DNA of 64,000 nucleotides from Vibrio sp. Of7-15. GTDB taxonomy: Bacteria; Pseudomonadota; Gammaproteobacteria; Enterobacterales; Vibrionaceae. The stretch lies in the NCBI RefSeq assembly GCF_022347565.1, contig NZ_JAKRGH010000028.1, positions 1-64,000 on the forward strand, in the 5' to 3' direction. Shown here piece by piece: positions 26,029 to 36,080 of this stretch (positions are counted from its first letter, which is position 1; every line of letters starts with the position of its first letter). The notes under the pieces were generated by a model. The model did no database searches. It was not told the origin of the DNA and saw only the letters and a list, made by a program, of their open reading frames with translations. The position numbers and the translations under genes are program-made.

Positions 26029-27723
26029 CTAAGTTATGACTAAAGGGTCTGTGATACCTAATACATAGATGGCAATCAAACCTATAATGCCTGTAATGAT
26101 CAAATAGTAAGTGGTTGGAATAATGGTTTTTCTTAGGGTTGTGCCCTCACGCCCTAATAAGCCAACTGTTGCAGAAGCTGCCACGACATTATGGATTGCA
26201 ATCATATTACCTGCAGCAGCACCTACCGCCTGTAGAGAAACAACCATTACACTGGAAATACTTAAGGTTTGTGCAACTTCGTATTGGAATTGGCTAAACA
26301 TCATATTAGATACAGTGTTTGAGCCCGCAATAAAGGCACCCAGAGCACCAATTACAGCACTTAATGCAGGGAAAAAGTCCCCAACAATGCCGGATGCAAA
26401 GTTCGCAGTCGTTACAGGCATACTGGCTAAATCAGCGCCATTAATACCTGAGTTGATAAAAATACGAACCATAGGAATCGTGAAGATAAGTACAAAGCCG
26501 GCACCAATTAGCGTTTTACTTGATTCACTAAACGCTTTTGCCATTGGCTTAACAGAACCAGATTGAAACAGTACCGCAATCAGGGCCACAAAAACTAAGA
26601 TGCCACCAGGTAAATATAAGGGTTGGATGCTGGCGCTGATGCCTGTTTCACCTAGAATATTGCTGAATTTAACGCTGATGCTGGTCAAGAAGCCTTTGAA
26701 CTCAGGGCTTACTCGGCTTGCCACTAGTACAACGGCCAGCAGCACGTAAGGAGTCCACGCTTTGGTTAAGCTCATTGATTTTGTATTGGTATTGTCTAAA
26801 TCAATTTTTAGTGAACCTAGCCATTCCTGTGGCCATTTATCTTCAGGTTCAAAGTCCCATGTTGTTTTTGGCACCAAGAAGCCTTTTTTAGCAGCAGTAA
26901 CCACAATGGCAAGACCGAACAAACCACCGATTAAGGAAGGAAATTCTGGCCCTAAAAATACACCGGTTAATGCATAAGGAATAGTAAAAGAGATGCCTGC
27001 GAATAGGGCAAAAGGTAAAATATCTAATCCTTCTTTCCAGCTGCGGTTTTTACCAAAGAAGCGCGTTAGCATCATTGCCATCAAGACTGGGATCAATGTA
27101 CCGACAATAGCGTGGATAACAGCAACACTTGAGGTAATTTGTTGCAGATAAACTTCCCAACTACTGCCATTGGCAATCAATGCTTCAGAAATGTTGTGGG
27201 TATCAAGACCTTTGTTAACACCAACGATGATTGGTGTGCCAACCGCACCAAAAGAAACAGGTGTGGACTGTATCATCATGCCTATTAATACGGCCGCTAA
27301 CGCTGGGAAGCCAATTGCTACGAGTAGAGGAGCGGCAATAGCAGCAGGCGTACCAAAACCTGAAGCCCCTTCAATAAAAGAGCCAAAGCACCAAGCAATA
27401 ATAATGGCTTGCACACGTCTGTCTGAAGAAATGCCTGTGAAACCATTACGTATGGTGGTAATCGCCCCTGTATGCTTCAAGGTATTCAGTAAAAAAATCG
27501 CACCAAATACAATCCAGAGAACTGACGCTGTAATAGCTAGCCCCTGTAAACTGGATGCAATTAGGCGGGTAGCGCTCATGTCCCATACTGTGAAGCCGAT
27601 CAGTACCGTTAAAATAAAGGCTAGAGGCATGGCTTTTTTTGCTGGCCATTGCAGACCGACTAAGAGTATTGCCGCGAGGACAATGGGTGAAAAGGCAATT
27701 AACGCCAGTAAGGATTCACTCAT
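26029..27723 (-). CDS. lctP: L-lactate permease (LctP family)
   Basis: A 564-residue membrane protein with about 12-14 helices, of the lactate permease family (LctP/LldP). Family motifs visible include [17 protein letters not shown] near residue 120 and [18 protein letters not shown]-like sequence near 455. It takes up L- and D-lactate (and glycolate) with protons. The start at 27723 ([11 protein letters not shown]) has GGAAG eight bases upstream; an ATG ten codons earlier is less likely. First gene of the lctP-dld unit, facing the lutABC operon on the other side of dld. Confidence 0.93.
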   Translation of the reverse strand: MSESLLALIAFSPIVLAAILLVGLQWPAKKAMPLAFILTVLIGFTVWDMSATRLIASSLQGLAITASVLWIVFGAIFLLNTLKHTGAITTIRNGFTGISSDRRVQAIIIAWCFGSFIEGASGFGTPAAIAAPLLVAIGFPALAAVLIGMMIQSTPVSFGAVGTPIIVGVNKGLDTHNISEALIANGSSWEVYLQQITSSVAVIHAIVGTLIPVLMAMMLTRFFGKNRSWKEGLDILPFALFAGISFTIPYALTGVFLGPEFPSLIGGLFGLAIVVTAAKKGFLVPKTTWDFEPEDKWPQEWLGSLKIDLDNTNTKSMSLTKAWTPYVLLAVVLVASRVSPEFKGFLTSISVKFSNILGETGISASIQPLYLPGGILVFVALIAVLFQSGSVKPMAKAFSESSKTLIGAGFVLIFTIPMVRIFINSGINGADLASMPVTTANFASGIVGDFFPALSAVIGALGAFIAGSNTVSNMMFSQFQYEVAQTLSISSVMVVSLQAVGAAAGNMIAIHNVVAASATVGLLGREGTTLRKTIIPTTYYLIITGIIGLIAIYVLGITDPLVIT

Positions 27724-28252
27724 AATTCTGTCTTCCATGTTTAGCACTTTCATGGAGTGCTATTGTTATCGTAATGATGTTCTTGGTTGTTAATGGGGTG
27801 TAACGATATACACATTGATTGTTTCTATATATGGGTGAAATGAAAAAGACAGTTTCCATTGATGGTATAATTAATGTGAATAAAGAAACTTTGAATTTAA
27901 GTATAGATGAATAAGTATTTTCTAAATTATATCTTATTCTTTTTTATTTATTAAATATCAATTGTTTATGATTATGTCTGTTTTTGTTGGACTATAGAGA
28001 TAATTAATATTATCGTCGATAATGAAACAAAAAGATTTGATAGAACTGCTTTCTAAAAGACGCTGTTTTGTTAAAAATGAGATCTGAAGCAAGGGTGGAT
28101 AAAGCGAAAATTACTCATATATGTATGTCGCTTTACTTTTTTTTACAGAAAAAGAGGTGTAACCGCCTTCACTTCATGGCATAAATACAATCAAACAGAA
28201 CAATTAACCATAATAAGACAGTAAACATTTGCTGCTAACAAAAGGTAAAGTC
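27724..28252. promoter_or_regulatory. 529-bp divergent intergenic region
   Basis: Very AT-rich region between lctP (minus) and the DUF2076 gene (plus). It contains an inverted repeat AGCACT/AGTGCT (27743-27748 / 27756-27761) in the lctP leader. TATAAT-like hexamers occur (27866-27871) but without matching -35 boxes. No gene was seen. Confidence 0.4.
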
Positions 28253-28915
28253 ATGACTCCTCAAGAAAAAGAACTGATTCAGAATGTTGCTAACAAACTA
28301 AAGCAAAGCCCTGAAGTAAAAAAAGACGCAGACGCTGAGCAATTGATTAGCCAAGAAATTTCCGCTCAGAACGATGCGGTTTATAAACTAACTCAAGCGG
28401 TTCTAGTGCAAGAGATGGCACTAAAAGAGCTAAAAGAGAAAAACGACTACCTAGAAAAAGCGGTAGCGCACCATAAAGAAGAGTCTAAGCGTGGCACATT
28501 AAGCAAAATGATGGGTGGTCAACGTCCTGAGCCACAACCACCACAGCCTGCTCGTCAGTCTGGTGCGTTCGGTAGTTTCATGCAAACAGCGGCAAGTGTT
28601 GCTGTAGGTATGGTTGCAGGTAACATGATCAGTAATGCTCTGTTTGGTGATGAGCCAGCAGCAGACATGGCAGCCGCTGAAGCAGAAGGTGCTATGGATG
28701 AAGGTCTAGCTTCAGCAGAGGATGCAGCAAGCGAAGGTGGTTTCTTAGGTGGTGATTCGGGCTTTGCATCTGAATACACAGAAACGTCTGGTGGTTTTGG
28801 TGACTCAGGCTTTGGTGATGCTGGTTTCCAAGAAGCAGGTTTTGAAGAGTCAGGCGATGAAGGTGGTTTCTTCGACGGTGGTGATGATTTCGGTGGATTC
28901 GACGACGAAATCTAA
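28253..28915 (+). CDS. DUF2076 domain protein
   Basis: A 220-residue protein. The N-terminal part is helical and charged with coiled-coil character (QDAVYKLTQAVLVQEMALKELKEKN-type region near 40-75), followed by a short hydrophobic glycine/alanine segment (FMQTAASVAVGMVAGNMISNALFG) and an acidic Gly/Phe-rich tail with repeated GFxDSGFGDAGF. This is the DUF2076 layout; the function is unknown, with localisation probably at the envelope. The start at 28253 (MTPQEKELI) is preferred over a TTG/CTG-type start eight codons upstream. A strong terminator follows. Confidence 0.85.
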   Translation: MTPQEKELIQNVANKLKQSPEVKKDADAEQLISQEISAQNDAVYKLTQAVLVQEMALKELKEKNDYLEKAVAHHKEESKRGTLSKMMGGQRPEPQPPQPARQSGAFGSFMQTAASVAVGMVAGNMISNALFGDEPAADMAAAEAEGAMDEGLASAEDAASEGGFLGGDSGFASEYTETSGGFGDSGFGDAGFQEAGFEESGDEGGFFDGGDDFGGFDDEI

Positions 28916-28953
28916 TCTGGTTTGAATACTCACCTCGTTTAAATATTGTTATC

Positions 28954-28989
28954 AACCCAGTAGTGCTACACAGTACTGCTGGGTTTTTT
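28954..28989 (+). terminator. Terminator of the DUF2076 gene
   Basis: Stem AACCCAGTAGT (28954-28964) / ACTGCTGGGTT (28975-28985) with one G-U pair, followed by T6. Confidence 0.85.
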
Positions 28990-29045
28990 ATTAAGGCTGC
29001 CTAATTGGTGGCTTTTTTATGAGCATTTTGTGCGTATAAACGGTG

Positions 29046-29285
29046 TTAGATACTACGTTGTTGCTTCGGCGTGCAAATCTTTTCAGCTAGGTTTCTGACC
29101 ACAGGTATCACGAGTACATTGAGTGATAAAGCGATTGGCCAAGCAATAGAAAAGCTTCTCATCCAGCGAGTGATGAGTTCTGAATCAACTCCTGTGTTAA
29201 TGGTCACAATAATGCCTGACATAATCAGCGCCATTACAGAGGATGTCATGACAGCAGTTGTCCAAAATAGTTTTTTATTCATCAT
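29046..29285 (-). CDS. DUF2798 small membrane protein
   Basis: A 79-residue protein with two membrane helices (TAVMTSSVMALIMSGIIVTI and SIAWPIALSLNVLVIPVV) and a positively charged C-terminus (RNLAEKICTPKQQR), the DUF2798 pattern. The function is unknown. It is divergent from a LysR-type gene with only 73 bases between them, the typical arrangement of a regulator and its target. Confidence 0.75.
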   Translation of the reverse strand: MMNKKLFWTTAVMTSSVMALIMSGIIVTINTGVDSELITRWMRSFSIAWPIALSLNVLVIPVVRNLAEKICTPKQQRSI

Positions 29286-29358
29286 TATTTCTCATTGTTC
29301 TTTGATGTTTTTAGTCTAATATCTGTCATTATTAAAAAATATACTTATAAATTGAATT

Positions 29359-30249
29359 ATGGATTCCATATTTGGAAATTTAGACGATCTATATCTGTTT
29401 TGCAGAGTTGTGGATGCGGGCTCTTTGCTAAAAGCATCAGAGCAGTTGCAATTGCCCGTATCGACGATGTCACGGCGTTTAACTTCATTAGAGAAACGTA
29501 TTGGGGTGCGATTGCTTGAGAGGCAGGGGCGTGAATTATCAGCGACAGAAACAGGGCAAGTGTTTTATGCGCGTATGGGCAGCGAGTTGTCGCAAATAGA
29601 GCTGGATTTGCACCAGCTACTTTCAGATGAGAAGCAAGTAAAAGGAAATGTTAGGTTAGTTGTTCCTTACACTATGTATCAGTCTTTTGTCGGTGATGTT
29701 GTGCAAGAGTTTATGCTTACTTACCCTGAAGTAACAATTGATGTGAAGCTGAGCTTAGATGATTCCATGCCAGAAACAGACAGAGATCTCGTTGTTGGGT
29801 TTAATCTAGGTAGAAGTACTGATTTGATCGCCCGTCCTTACTTTATGGCTCGTGATGTATTGTATGCCAGTTGTGATTACATAGAAAAACATGGAATGCC
29901 GACTTCGATAGAAGAAAGTTTAAACCGTGATTGGGTTGGGTTAGAGTCGAGTCGAGAGCTGCATTTTATGCAAGATAATGGACAAAGTGTATCTTGTCAT
30001 ATGAAGCCAAGGATGGTGGTGAATGATGTAAAAATGTTGGTAAAAGCGGTGTCCGCAGGAATTGGAATTGGTGCGATCCCTCGTCATCATGTTCCTTCTG
30101 ATGATCCTACCTTAGTTAAAGTTTTACCAGAACTTCAATTGCATCGCCGCCAGGCTTTTCTGTATTACAAGCGGCGGGAGCACCAACCTAAAGCCCTGTC
30201 TTTATTAATTCAAATGCTCTTAGAGCGTGCACCAAAATTAAAAAATTAG
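29359..30249 (+). CDS. LysR family transcriptional regulator
   Basis: A 296-residue LysR protein: helix-turn-helix in the first 60 residues (LLKASEQLQLPVSTMSRRLTSLEKRIG) and a substrate-binding domain with the end motif GIGIGAIPRHHV. The effector is not evident. Divergent from the DUF2798 gene, which is the likely target. Confidence 0.85.
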   Translation: MDSIFGNLDDLYLFCRVVDAGSLLKASEQLQLPVSTMSRRLTSLEKRIGVRLLERQGRELSATETGQVFYARMGSELSQIELDLHQLLSDEKQVKGNVRLVVPYTMYQSFVGDVVQEFMLTYPEVTIDVKLSLDDSMPETDRDLVVGFNLGRSTDLIARPYFMARDVLYASCDYIEKHGMPTSIEESLNRDWVGLESSRELHFMQDNGQSVSCHMKPRMVVNDVKMLVKAVSAGIGIGAIPRHHVPSDDPTLVKVLPELQLHRRQAFLYYKRREHQPKALSLLIQMLLERAPKLKN

Positions 30250-30510
30250 CTCGATAAAGCTTTTGTTGAGAGTATTTCTTATTTATTTTCTTATAAAAAA
30301 TAAAAGAGTCTATTTATTTTTAGGCGGTTAACAATGCGAGCTTATTTGTAGAATAAATGAGCTCTTTTTACTCTAAAAAGAATTAATGCGGCAAGTGTCA
30401 TGTTGTTATAAAGCATGGTGGTGAATAACAATCTTAACTAATGATAAGATAATTCACACAGTAAAATATATTTCATATATTGCCACTTATTTTATAAAGC
30501 AGGAAGTTTT

Positions 30511-32298
30511 ATGAGTATTAAAAGCCGGTTATTTATTCTCACTTGCATTGCTGTTATTGGGATTGGTGTTTTGATGGGCTACTCATCGAAGATTGCATCT
30601 GATTCTGAACGGCTTGCTCAATCTCGTCTTGAACTTGCTAAATTAGAAATATCATTACTTAATTTACGCCGAAATGAGAAAGACTTTTTAATCCGTTTGG
30701 ATACGAAATATTTAAATACTTTCAAAGGGAATGCTACGAACTTTGCTAATACAAGCGATCTTCTTGTTGAAGATCTGAAACACTTTGGCATTGAACTAAG
30801 TGGTAAAGATGAAACTCGTCAATCATTAGATCGTTATGTTAGTGTTTTTACTGCTTTAGTTCAGCAGCATGAAGTGCTCGGTCTTAGTTTTACGCAAGGT
30901 TTGCAAGGGAAGTATTTCCTACTAAGGGACAAATTATTTAACCAAGCTATCCATTCTAGCGACATCGATATTCTTGAAGCGATTGCTTTTTTAGATAAAC
31001 AGGTCGCGAAAGGTGAGTTATTCCCTAAAGATGGCTATCGTGGTGATTTACAGCGCTTAGCAGATAATGCCAGTCATGTTATTCAGCAAAAGCAGCGGCT
31101 GGGGCTGAGTTATCAAGATGGCTTACAAGGCGAAGTTCGTAATATATCGGCTGAGGTAGAGCAAGGCTTTATTCTATTAGCACAAGATTTAGAGTCGCAA
31201 GTCAATGACCATATCGATTCAGTGCTTATACAAAAATATCTAATCTCAACGTTAATCATTGTTGTTATTCTAGGATCATCATTAGCGATTGCATTGCTTA
31301 TCAGTCGCCGTATTGATGCTCAAGTTGAGGTGATGGATCAAATTGCACAAACGAATAACATTGGCTTACGTGCCGATGTTATTGGTAATGATGAGATTGC
31401 TAAGATTGGTACTAGTTTTAATCAGCTTTTAGAACAAATTGAAACGCTTGTGGTTGGCTCCCAGCAACAGTCGACTCAGTTGTCGAATAGCTCTGATAAT
31501 ATGCAGAGACAGCTTAAATCTGTCTTAAAAGGTTTTGATGCACAAACAGAACATACAGCGATGCTTGCTACGGCCGTAAATCAAATGTCGTCGACCATTG
31601 CGGAAATTGCGAGCAATACTGAAAATGCGGCAGCGAACGCCGATCAAACTAACCGTCATGCGCAGTCAGGTCAGGCAGTGGTTCAGCAAGCTAGTGAGAA
31701 AATTGTGTGTTTGTCTGAGACATTAAGCAGCAGTCAGACTGAAATTGATTCGCTTGATTCACTCGTTCAGCAAATTGATAGTGTTGTGACTATGATACAA
31801 GGCATTGCTGAGCAAACGAATCTTTTGGCATTAAATGCAGCAATTGAAGCGGCAAGGGCAGGAGAACAAGGGCGAGGGTTTGCGGTTGTTGCGGATGAAG
31901 TTCGCTCACTTGCAACACGTACACAAACGTCAACAGAAGAAATCAGTACCATCGTTGAGTCGATTCAAATGCAAACTCAAAAAGTAGTTAATGACATTGT
32001 AGATTGTGGTCAGCAAAGTGCTTCATCGGTTGAGCAAGCAAAGTTAGCGGAATCGATTTTAGTAAAAATTATTGAGGATGTTTCTCACAGCCACGACAGT
32101 TCAATCCAAATTGCAGCAGCGATTGAAGAGCAAAACTCCGTGGCTGAAGAGGTGAGTTCAACCATTACTCACTTGAAAGATCTCAATGATAATAATGTAG
32201 AGGCAGCACACTCTTGCTTAAAAGAGATCACTCAAGTGGCTCTGCAATCCGATGAGCTTAAACATTCCGTTGCGCAGTTTCGTGTAACACAGAAATAA
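30511..32298 (+). CDS. Methyl-accepting chemotaxis protein with HBM-like sensor
   Basis: A 595-residue chemoreceptor: TM1 near 7-25, a large periplasmic all-helical domain (about 35-240) with [20 protein letters not shown], the pattern of helical bimodular (HBM) sensor domains, TM2 about 245-267, HAMP, and a signalling domain with the conserved tip [20 protein letters not shown] starting near residue 442. HBM domains bind organic acids such as malate or succinate in Pseudomonas; the ligand here is not known. AGGAAG lies before the ATG. Stands alone and is followed by a strong terminator. Confidence 0.9.
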   Translation: MSIKSRLFILTCIAVIGIGVLMGYSSKIASDSERLAQSRLELAKLEISLLNLRRNEKDFLIRLDTKYLNTFKGNATNFANTSDLLVEDLKHFGIELSGKDETRQSLDRYVSVFTALVQQHEVLGLSFTQGLQGKYFLLRDKLFNQAIHSSDIDILEAIAFLDKQVAKGELFPKDGYRGDLQRLADNASHVIQQKQRLGLSYQDGLQGEVRNISAEVEQGFILLAQDLESQVNDHIDSVLIQKYLISTLIIVVILGSSLAIALLISRRIDAQVEVMDQIAQTNNIGLRADVIGNDEIAKIGTSFNQLLEQIETLVVGSQQQSTQLSNSSDNMQRQLKSVLKGFDAQTEHTAMLATAVNQMSSTIAEIASNTENAAANADQTNRHAQSGQAVVQQASEKIVCLSETLSSSQTEIDSLDSLVQQIDSVVTMIQGIAEQTNLLALNAAIEAARAGEQGRGFAVVADEVRSLATRTQTSTEEISTIVESIQMQTQKVVNDIVDCGQQSASSVEQAKLAESILVKIIEDVSHSHDSSIQIAAAIEEQNSVAEEVSSTITHLKDLNDNNVEAAHSCLKEITQVALQSDELKHSVAQFRVTQK

Positions 32299-32322
32299 AC
32301 CGAGTTGTATTAAACCGTTATT

Positions 32323-32355
32323 GGCAGGCTATGTTTCATAGCCTGCCGTTTTATT
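32323..32355 (+). terminator. Terminator of the chemoreceptor gene
   Basis: Perfect 11-bp stem GGCAGGCTATG (32323-32333) / CATAGCCTGCC (32337-32347), loop TTT, then GTTTTATT. Confidence 0.85.
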
Positions 32356-32360
32356 GCTAT

Positions 32361-34640
32361 TTAAAAGCCACTGCCTACCGATAAATAGAAGGAAGAATTC
32401 CCCTCATTACTATGGCCGTAACCTAAAAACACAGGGCCAATAATAGAGTCGACTCCCAAATAAATACTACCAGAGGTAAACGTTGAGCTTTGGTTTATGT
32501 CTGCGCCGCTGTCCCACACGCCACCTTGTTCGACCGAGCCACCCAAATAAATTGGGGAGGAGAATAAACCAAAGTCATTGTCTAATAATCGATATCGGTA
32601 AATCATGGCGGCAAACAAACTATAACGTCCGTTAAGCTCATATCGGTTAAATCCGGAAAGGTTATGAAGCCCTCCCAAATCTTGCAGGTAAGTAGGAAGC
32701 AGTTCGTCAGAATTTGACCCTCCCCCCGATGCTTTTATAGTAAAGGTATGACGGTTAAAAGTAATGGGCTTAATAAGGGAAGCTGAGTAGTACAGAACAT
32801 CATCATTGATGCTTGAGTTATTGTATTCTGTTGTATTACTAGTAAATCCAACTTGGCTATCAAAAGAGATGCCTTTACTTGGGAAGAAAAAGTTATCTAA
32901 GTTATCAAAAGTAAACTGAGCGTATGGGCCATGGCCATAAACGTCTTGTTCAAAATTAACGCTTCGGGCGTGGTAGTGACCCGATAACCCTAAATAACCA
33001 AACGTTAAAGCACCAGAGTTATGCCAATTCCAGTCTAGGCCAATATGAATTTTGTTTTGATCATAGTCCACATCACTTTCAAAGGTCGCACCACCACGAG
33101 GGGAGTTAAATATGTTATCGCTTGAGAAATAGAATTGCCTTACTTCTTGCGTTAGCTCTGCGCCTGTGGTGATCGCCCACTTTTGGCTGACATCAACGGG
33201 AAAGTAGAGTTCAGTAGAGAGTTTTTTCCAGCTACCTGCTAAGAATGCTGTGGTCCATTCGCCTCCTAAGTCTGTGATATTAGTGAGCGTATATTGGGCA
33301 CCAATGCCATATTCTGAGCGGTTGGAAAAGTTATCTTCTAAACCAAATTTAAAGTTTAGGAAGCCTGGCCCCCACGATTTTTCTTTGATGACCATGTTCA
33401 ATACCGTTTCATCGCCTTCTTCATCAATGGTGTAGGTGACCTTTTCAAAGTCATTACGGGCATACAGTTTTTTTACTGCGGTTTCAATTTCTGCGGTGGT
33501 AATGGCTTTGTTTTCTTCAAGAGAAAGTAATTCACGGATCAAAGACTCGTTTAATTGCGAGCGATTATCCAGCTGGATTTTATCGATGAAATAAGCATCT
33601 CTGATGAACAGTTTGGTGCGCTTTTTGGCTTTTTGTATTTTATAGCTGTCGTATTGCTGCTGGGTCAATTGGTATCTTTTTAGTGACTCTATTTGAGCAA
33701 GTGCAACGTTACGGCCAGCTTCATAAGCTTGTTGCATCTTATCGAAGTCAGGGGCGGTCATGAAAGACAGCTCTGGTTGTAAGTAGGTGTCTCTTTCCGG
33801 TTGTAGGTAGCTAACTTGTTTGTCTGAGCTGGAATTGGTCATGTAAGTTGTTAACTGTTCAACAACCGCTAAAACAGACTTTAGCTCATTGGTATGGTAA
33901 AGAGGGTCTCGAAGATCAATGGCGATGATATGATCGGCACCCATTTCCAAAGCTACATCGACGGGCATGTTGTTCACAATGCCACCATCAACGAGGTATT
34001 TTCCTTCCCATTCAACACCTTTTAAGGCACCAGGTACCGACATAGAAGCTTGCATTGCTTGGGTAAGATCGCCACTGGCTAAGATGACAGGAGAGACAGA
34101 TTCCATGTCTGTCGCTACAGCACGGTATGGGATAGGCAGTTTATCAAAGGAAGCGAACTGAGCAGGGTGCCGAGTGGCTTGGCGGAGCAGTGCAGCCATG
34201 GTTTGCCCAAGTACGGCTCCCGGCTTAGGTTTGTATTCACCCGATGGGGTTATGCCGACTTCGGCTCTGAGCTGGTAGTCGTCCTCATTACGTTTTTTGC
34301 GCAGCAGTAATTCATTACGATCGGATTTGTCAATGTAGCCTTGGTTCCAATCGATATCAAATGTTCTCTCTTTGATTTCGGTGGCAGAGAGGCCAAGAGC
34401 AGCCATGCCACCTACGTAAGCACCCATGCTAGTTCCCGTTACAATATCAACGGGGATACGATGTTCTTCCAAAACCTCTAAAACGCCAATGTGTGCAGCC
34501 CCTTTTGCTCCGCCGCCGCTCAACACTAGCCCAATTTGTGGGCGCTGAGAGGTTGTCGTGCTTTCAGTGGCATAGGCAGTATCACTAAGAAGGACGAGAA
34601 AACTTATTAAAGCGAGAGATAAAAATCGATGATTCGACAT
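32361..34640 (-). CDS. Patatin-like phospholipase with BamA-like barrel (PlpD-type)
   Basis: A 759-residue exported protein. After a signal peptide (FLSLALISFLVLLSDTAYA), a patatin domain has the oxyanion loop GGGAKGAAHIG, nucleophile S71 in GTSMG, and catalytic D218 in DGG. A POTRA-like segment (about 335-420) and a C-terminal barrel of the surface-antigen family follow. This is the layout of type Vd (PlpD) autotransporters, which present a lipase on the cell surface. The start at 34640 (MSNHRF) follows GTGGAAC. A long inverted repeat lies just upstream (34650-34707). Confidence 0.9.
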   Translation of the reverse strand: MSNHRFLSLALISFLVLLSDTAYATESTTTSQRPQIGLVLSGGGAKGAAHIGVLEVLEEHRIPVDIVTGTSMGAYVGGMAALGLSATEIKERTFDIDWNQGYIDKSDRNELLLRKKRNEDDYQLRAEVGITPSGEYKPKPGAVLGQTMAALLRQATRHPAQFASFDKLPIPYRAVATDMESVSPVILASGDLTQAMQASMSVPGALKGVEWEGKYLVDGGIVNNMPVDVALEMGADHIIAIDLRDPLYHTNELKSVLAVVEQLTTYMTNSSSDKQVSYLQPERDTYLQPELSFMTAPDFDKMQQAYEAGRNVALAQIESLKRYQLTQQQYDSYKIQKAKKRTKLFIRDAYFIDKIQLDNRSQLNESLIRELLSLEENKAITTAEIETAVKKLYARNDFEKVTYTIDEEGDETVLNMVIKEKSWGPGFLNFKFGLEDNFSNRSEYGIGAQYTLTNITDLGGEWTTAFLAGSWKKLSTELYFPVDVSQKWAITTGAELTQEVRQFYFSSDNIFNSPRGGATFESDVDYDQNKIHIGLDWNWHNSGALTFGYLGLSGHYHARSVNFEQDVYGHGPYAQFTFDNLDNFFFPSKGISFDSQVGFTSNTTEYNNSSINDDVLYYSASLIKPITFNRHTFTIKASGGGSNSDELLPTYLQDLGGLHNLSGFNRYELNGRYSLFAAMIYRYRLLDNDFGLFSSPIYLGGSVEQGGVWDSGADINQSSTFTSGSIYLGVDSIIGPVFLGYGHSNEGNSSFYLSVGSGF

Positions 34641-34649
34641 GTTAAGTTC

Positions 34650-34707
34650 CACACAAATAGGCAAAGAGAACGGTTACCAGTTAAACGAAGTCTGCCTAAT
34701 TTGTGTG
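34650..34707 (-). promoter_or_regulatory. Long inverted repeat in the patatin 5' leader
   Basis: Arms of 14 and 15 bases (34650-34663 and 34693-34707, CACACAAATAGGCA against its complement with one extra T) enclose 29 bases. The 3' arm ends directly before the ribosome binding site of the patatin gene. It could be an operator or an mRNA structure that controls translation. Confidence 0.6.
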
Positions 34708-34728
34708 AAGATGTCATTAATAAATATG

Positions 34729-35238
34729 CTAAATATTAGCCAAGTATTGTTTAATTGTCTCAGCGACTTCAGCTGGCGTCGTGTGACTGGTATCTACGCT
34801 TAAATGATAGTGAAAATGTTGATGCACCTTATTAAATTGCCACTCGGCTTCACCTATATTCCGATCTCCTCGGTTAATTTCTCGTTGCTTGAGGATCTCT
34901 AAATCACAATGTATACCAATCAGAATTAGTTTATGAGGGGAAAGCAGTGTTAAAACCGCATCAGCCAATTTTGCATCCACGACGGCGGTATCCATTATGA
35001 CTAAGTTATCCTCAGCTAAGGTTGCTGCGGTTTTGATGTAACTGATCTCTAGCTCACTATAATTTAAGTCTGAAATGTCTTGACCTGTGATCATCCTTTG
35101 GAGGGCTGAATTTGGTAGCCCATACAAAATTGAATCGATAGAAAAGTTAATAAAAACTTGAGGGAGCAGGGATTCTTGCAACTCTTTAATAATGGATGTT
35201 TTACCAGAACTTGATGTTCCGTTTAAAAATAAAATCAT
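34729..35238 (-). CDS. CPT-like P-loop phosphotransferase
   Basis: A 169-residue P-loop kinase-like protein with Walker A GTSSSGKT (7-14) and a second region IMDTAVVDAKLADAV, matching the chloramphenicol phosphotransferase-like family (CPT), which is related to zeta toxins. Members phosphorylate diverse small molecules, so drug resistance should not be assumed. A perfect AGGAGG lies before the ATG. It is upstream of the patatin gene on the same strand. Confidence 0.75.
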   Translation of the reverse strand: MILFLNGTSSSGKTSIIKELQESLLPQVFINFSIDSILYGLPNSALQRMITGQDISDLNYSELEISYIKTAATLAEDNLVIMDTAVVDAKLADAVLTLLSPHKLILIGIHCDLEILKQREINRGDRNIGEAEWQFNKVHQHFHYHLSVDTSHTTPAEVAETIKQYLANI

Positions 35239-35357
35239 AAAGCCTCCTGTTTGTAGGGTTAATTATCCGAGAAGGCTGTGATGAGTCAGAGTTGGATTTA
35301 CAGAAACTGCGAGTGAGTTTGTTGAAATAAATAAGAAAGTACTTTTGAACAAGATGG

Positions 35358-35384
35358 GCGGGCAAACTAGCTGGGTTTACCCGC
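35358..35384. other. Imperfect hairpin after the GST gene
   Basis: Stem GCGGG/CCCGC plus AAAC/GTTT with one mismatch between them, 37 bases past the GST stop on the minus strand. No T run follows, so it is a weak terminator candidate. Confidence 0.35.
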
Positions 35385-35420
35385 GTATAACGACATAAAT
35401 GTAAGCTTGTTATAGAGGCG

Positions 35421-36080
35421 CTATTCTACAGAGCTACAAACGGTCATGCCTTTAGCGATTGCAGGGCGAGCAAGTAACGATTCTACCCAGCGGTTAACAT
35501 TCGGACAGTTAGCGAGCTCAAGTACTTCAGTCGCTTCATAAAATTTATCTAAGCATACAACCCATGGCATGATAGCAAAATCAGCAATGGTAAGTTCATC
35601 GCCAATAATGTATTGCTTACCTTCAAGTTGCTTTTCTAGCACAGCCAGTAAACGTTTAGCTTCTTTAGTGTAGCGTTCCTGCCCGTAAGTTAAGTCGTGC
35701 TCGGTAGAGGCGTAACGTGTGAAGTGGCCGAATTGACCAAACATTGGCCCAAGTCCTGCAACTTGCCAAAACAGCCACTGTAACGTTTGACTACGTTTTG
35801 TTGGATTAATCGGCATGAACTTACCTGTTTTTTCGGCTAGATGAAGTAAGATTGCACCAGACTCCATGATTGCCAGTGGAGCACCATCATCAGCCAGAGG
35901 ATCTACGATAGCAGGGATTTTTGAGTTTGGATTAATGCGAATGAACTCATCAGAGAATTGGTCTCCTTCTGAAATATCAATACGGTGCGCATCATAGGCG
36001 ATTCCCATCTCTTCTAAAGCAATAGAAACCTTTTGGCCGTTAGGTGTTGCAAGGGAGTAGAGCTGAATATTACTGTTCAT
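35421..36080 (-). CDS. Glutathione S-transferase family protein (Nu-class-like)
   Basis: A 219-residue GST: thioredoxin-like N-domain with TPNGQKVSIALEEM (13-26), the pattern of YfcG/YghU disulfide-bond oxidoreductases, IPAIVDP, and ESGAILLHLAEKTG, followed by an all-helical domain with TIADFAIMPW. It probably reduces disulfides or peroxides with glutathione in the cytoplasm. AGGA before the ATG supports the start. Single gene with no obvious partner. Confidence 0.85.
   Translation of the reverse strand: MNSNIQLYSLATPNGQKVSIALEEMGIAYDAHRIDISEGDQFSDEFIRINPNSKIPAIVDPLADDGAPLAIMESGAILLHLAEKTGKFMPINPTKRSQTLQWLFWQVAGLGPMFGQFGHFTRYASTEHDLTYGQERYTKEAKRLLAVLEKQLEGKQYIIGDELTIADFAIMPWVVCLDKFYEATEVLELANCPNVNRWVESLLARPAIAKGMTVCSSVE

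Noticed and set aside
34729-35238. CPT-like gene as a chloramphenicol resistance or zeta-toxin gene
   Set aside because: The family is broad, the sequence lacks toxin features and there is no antitoxin gene beside it.
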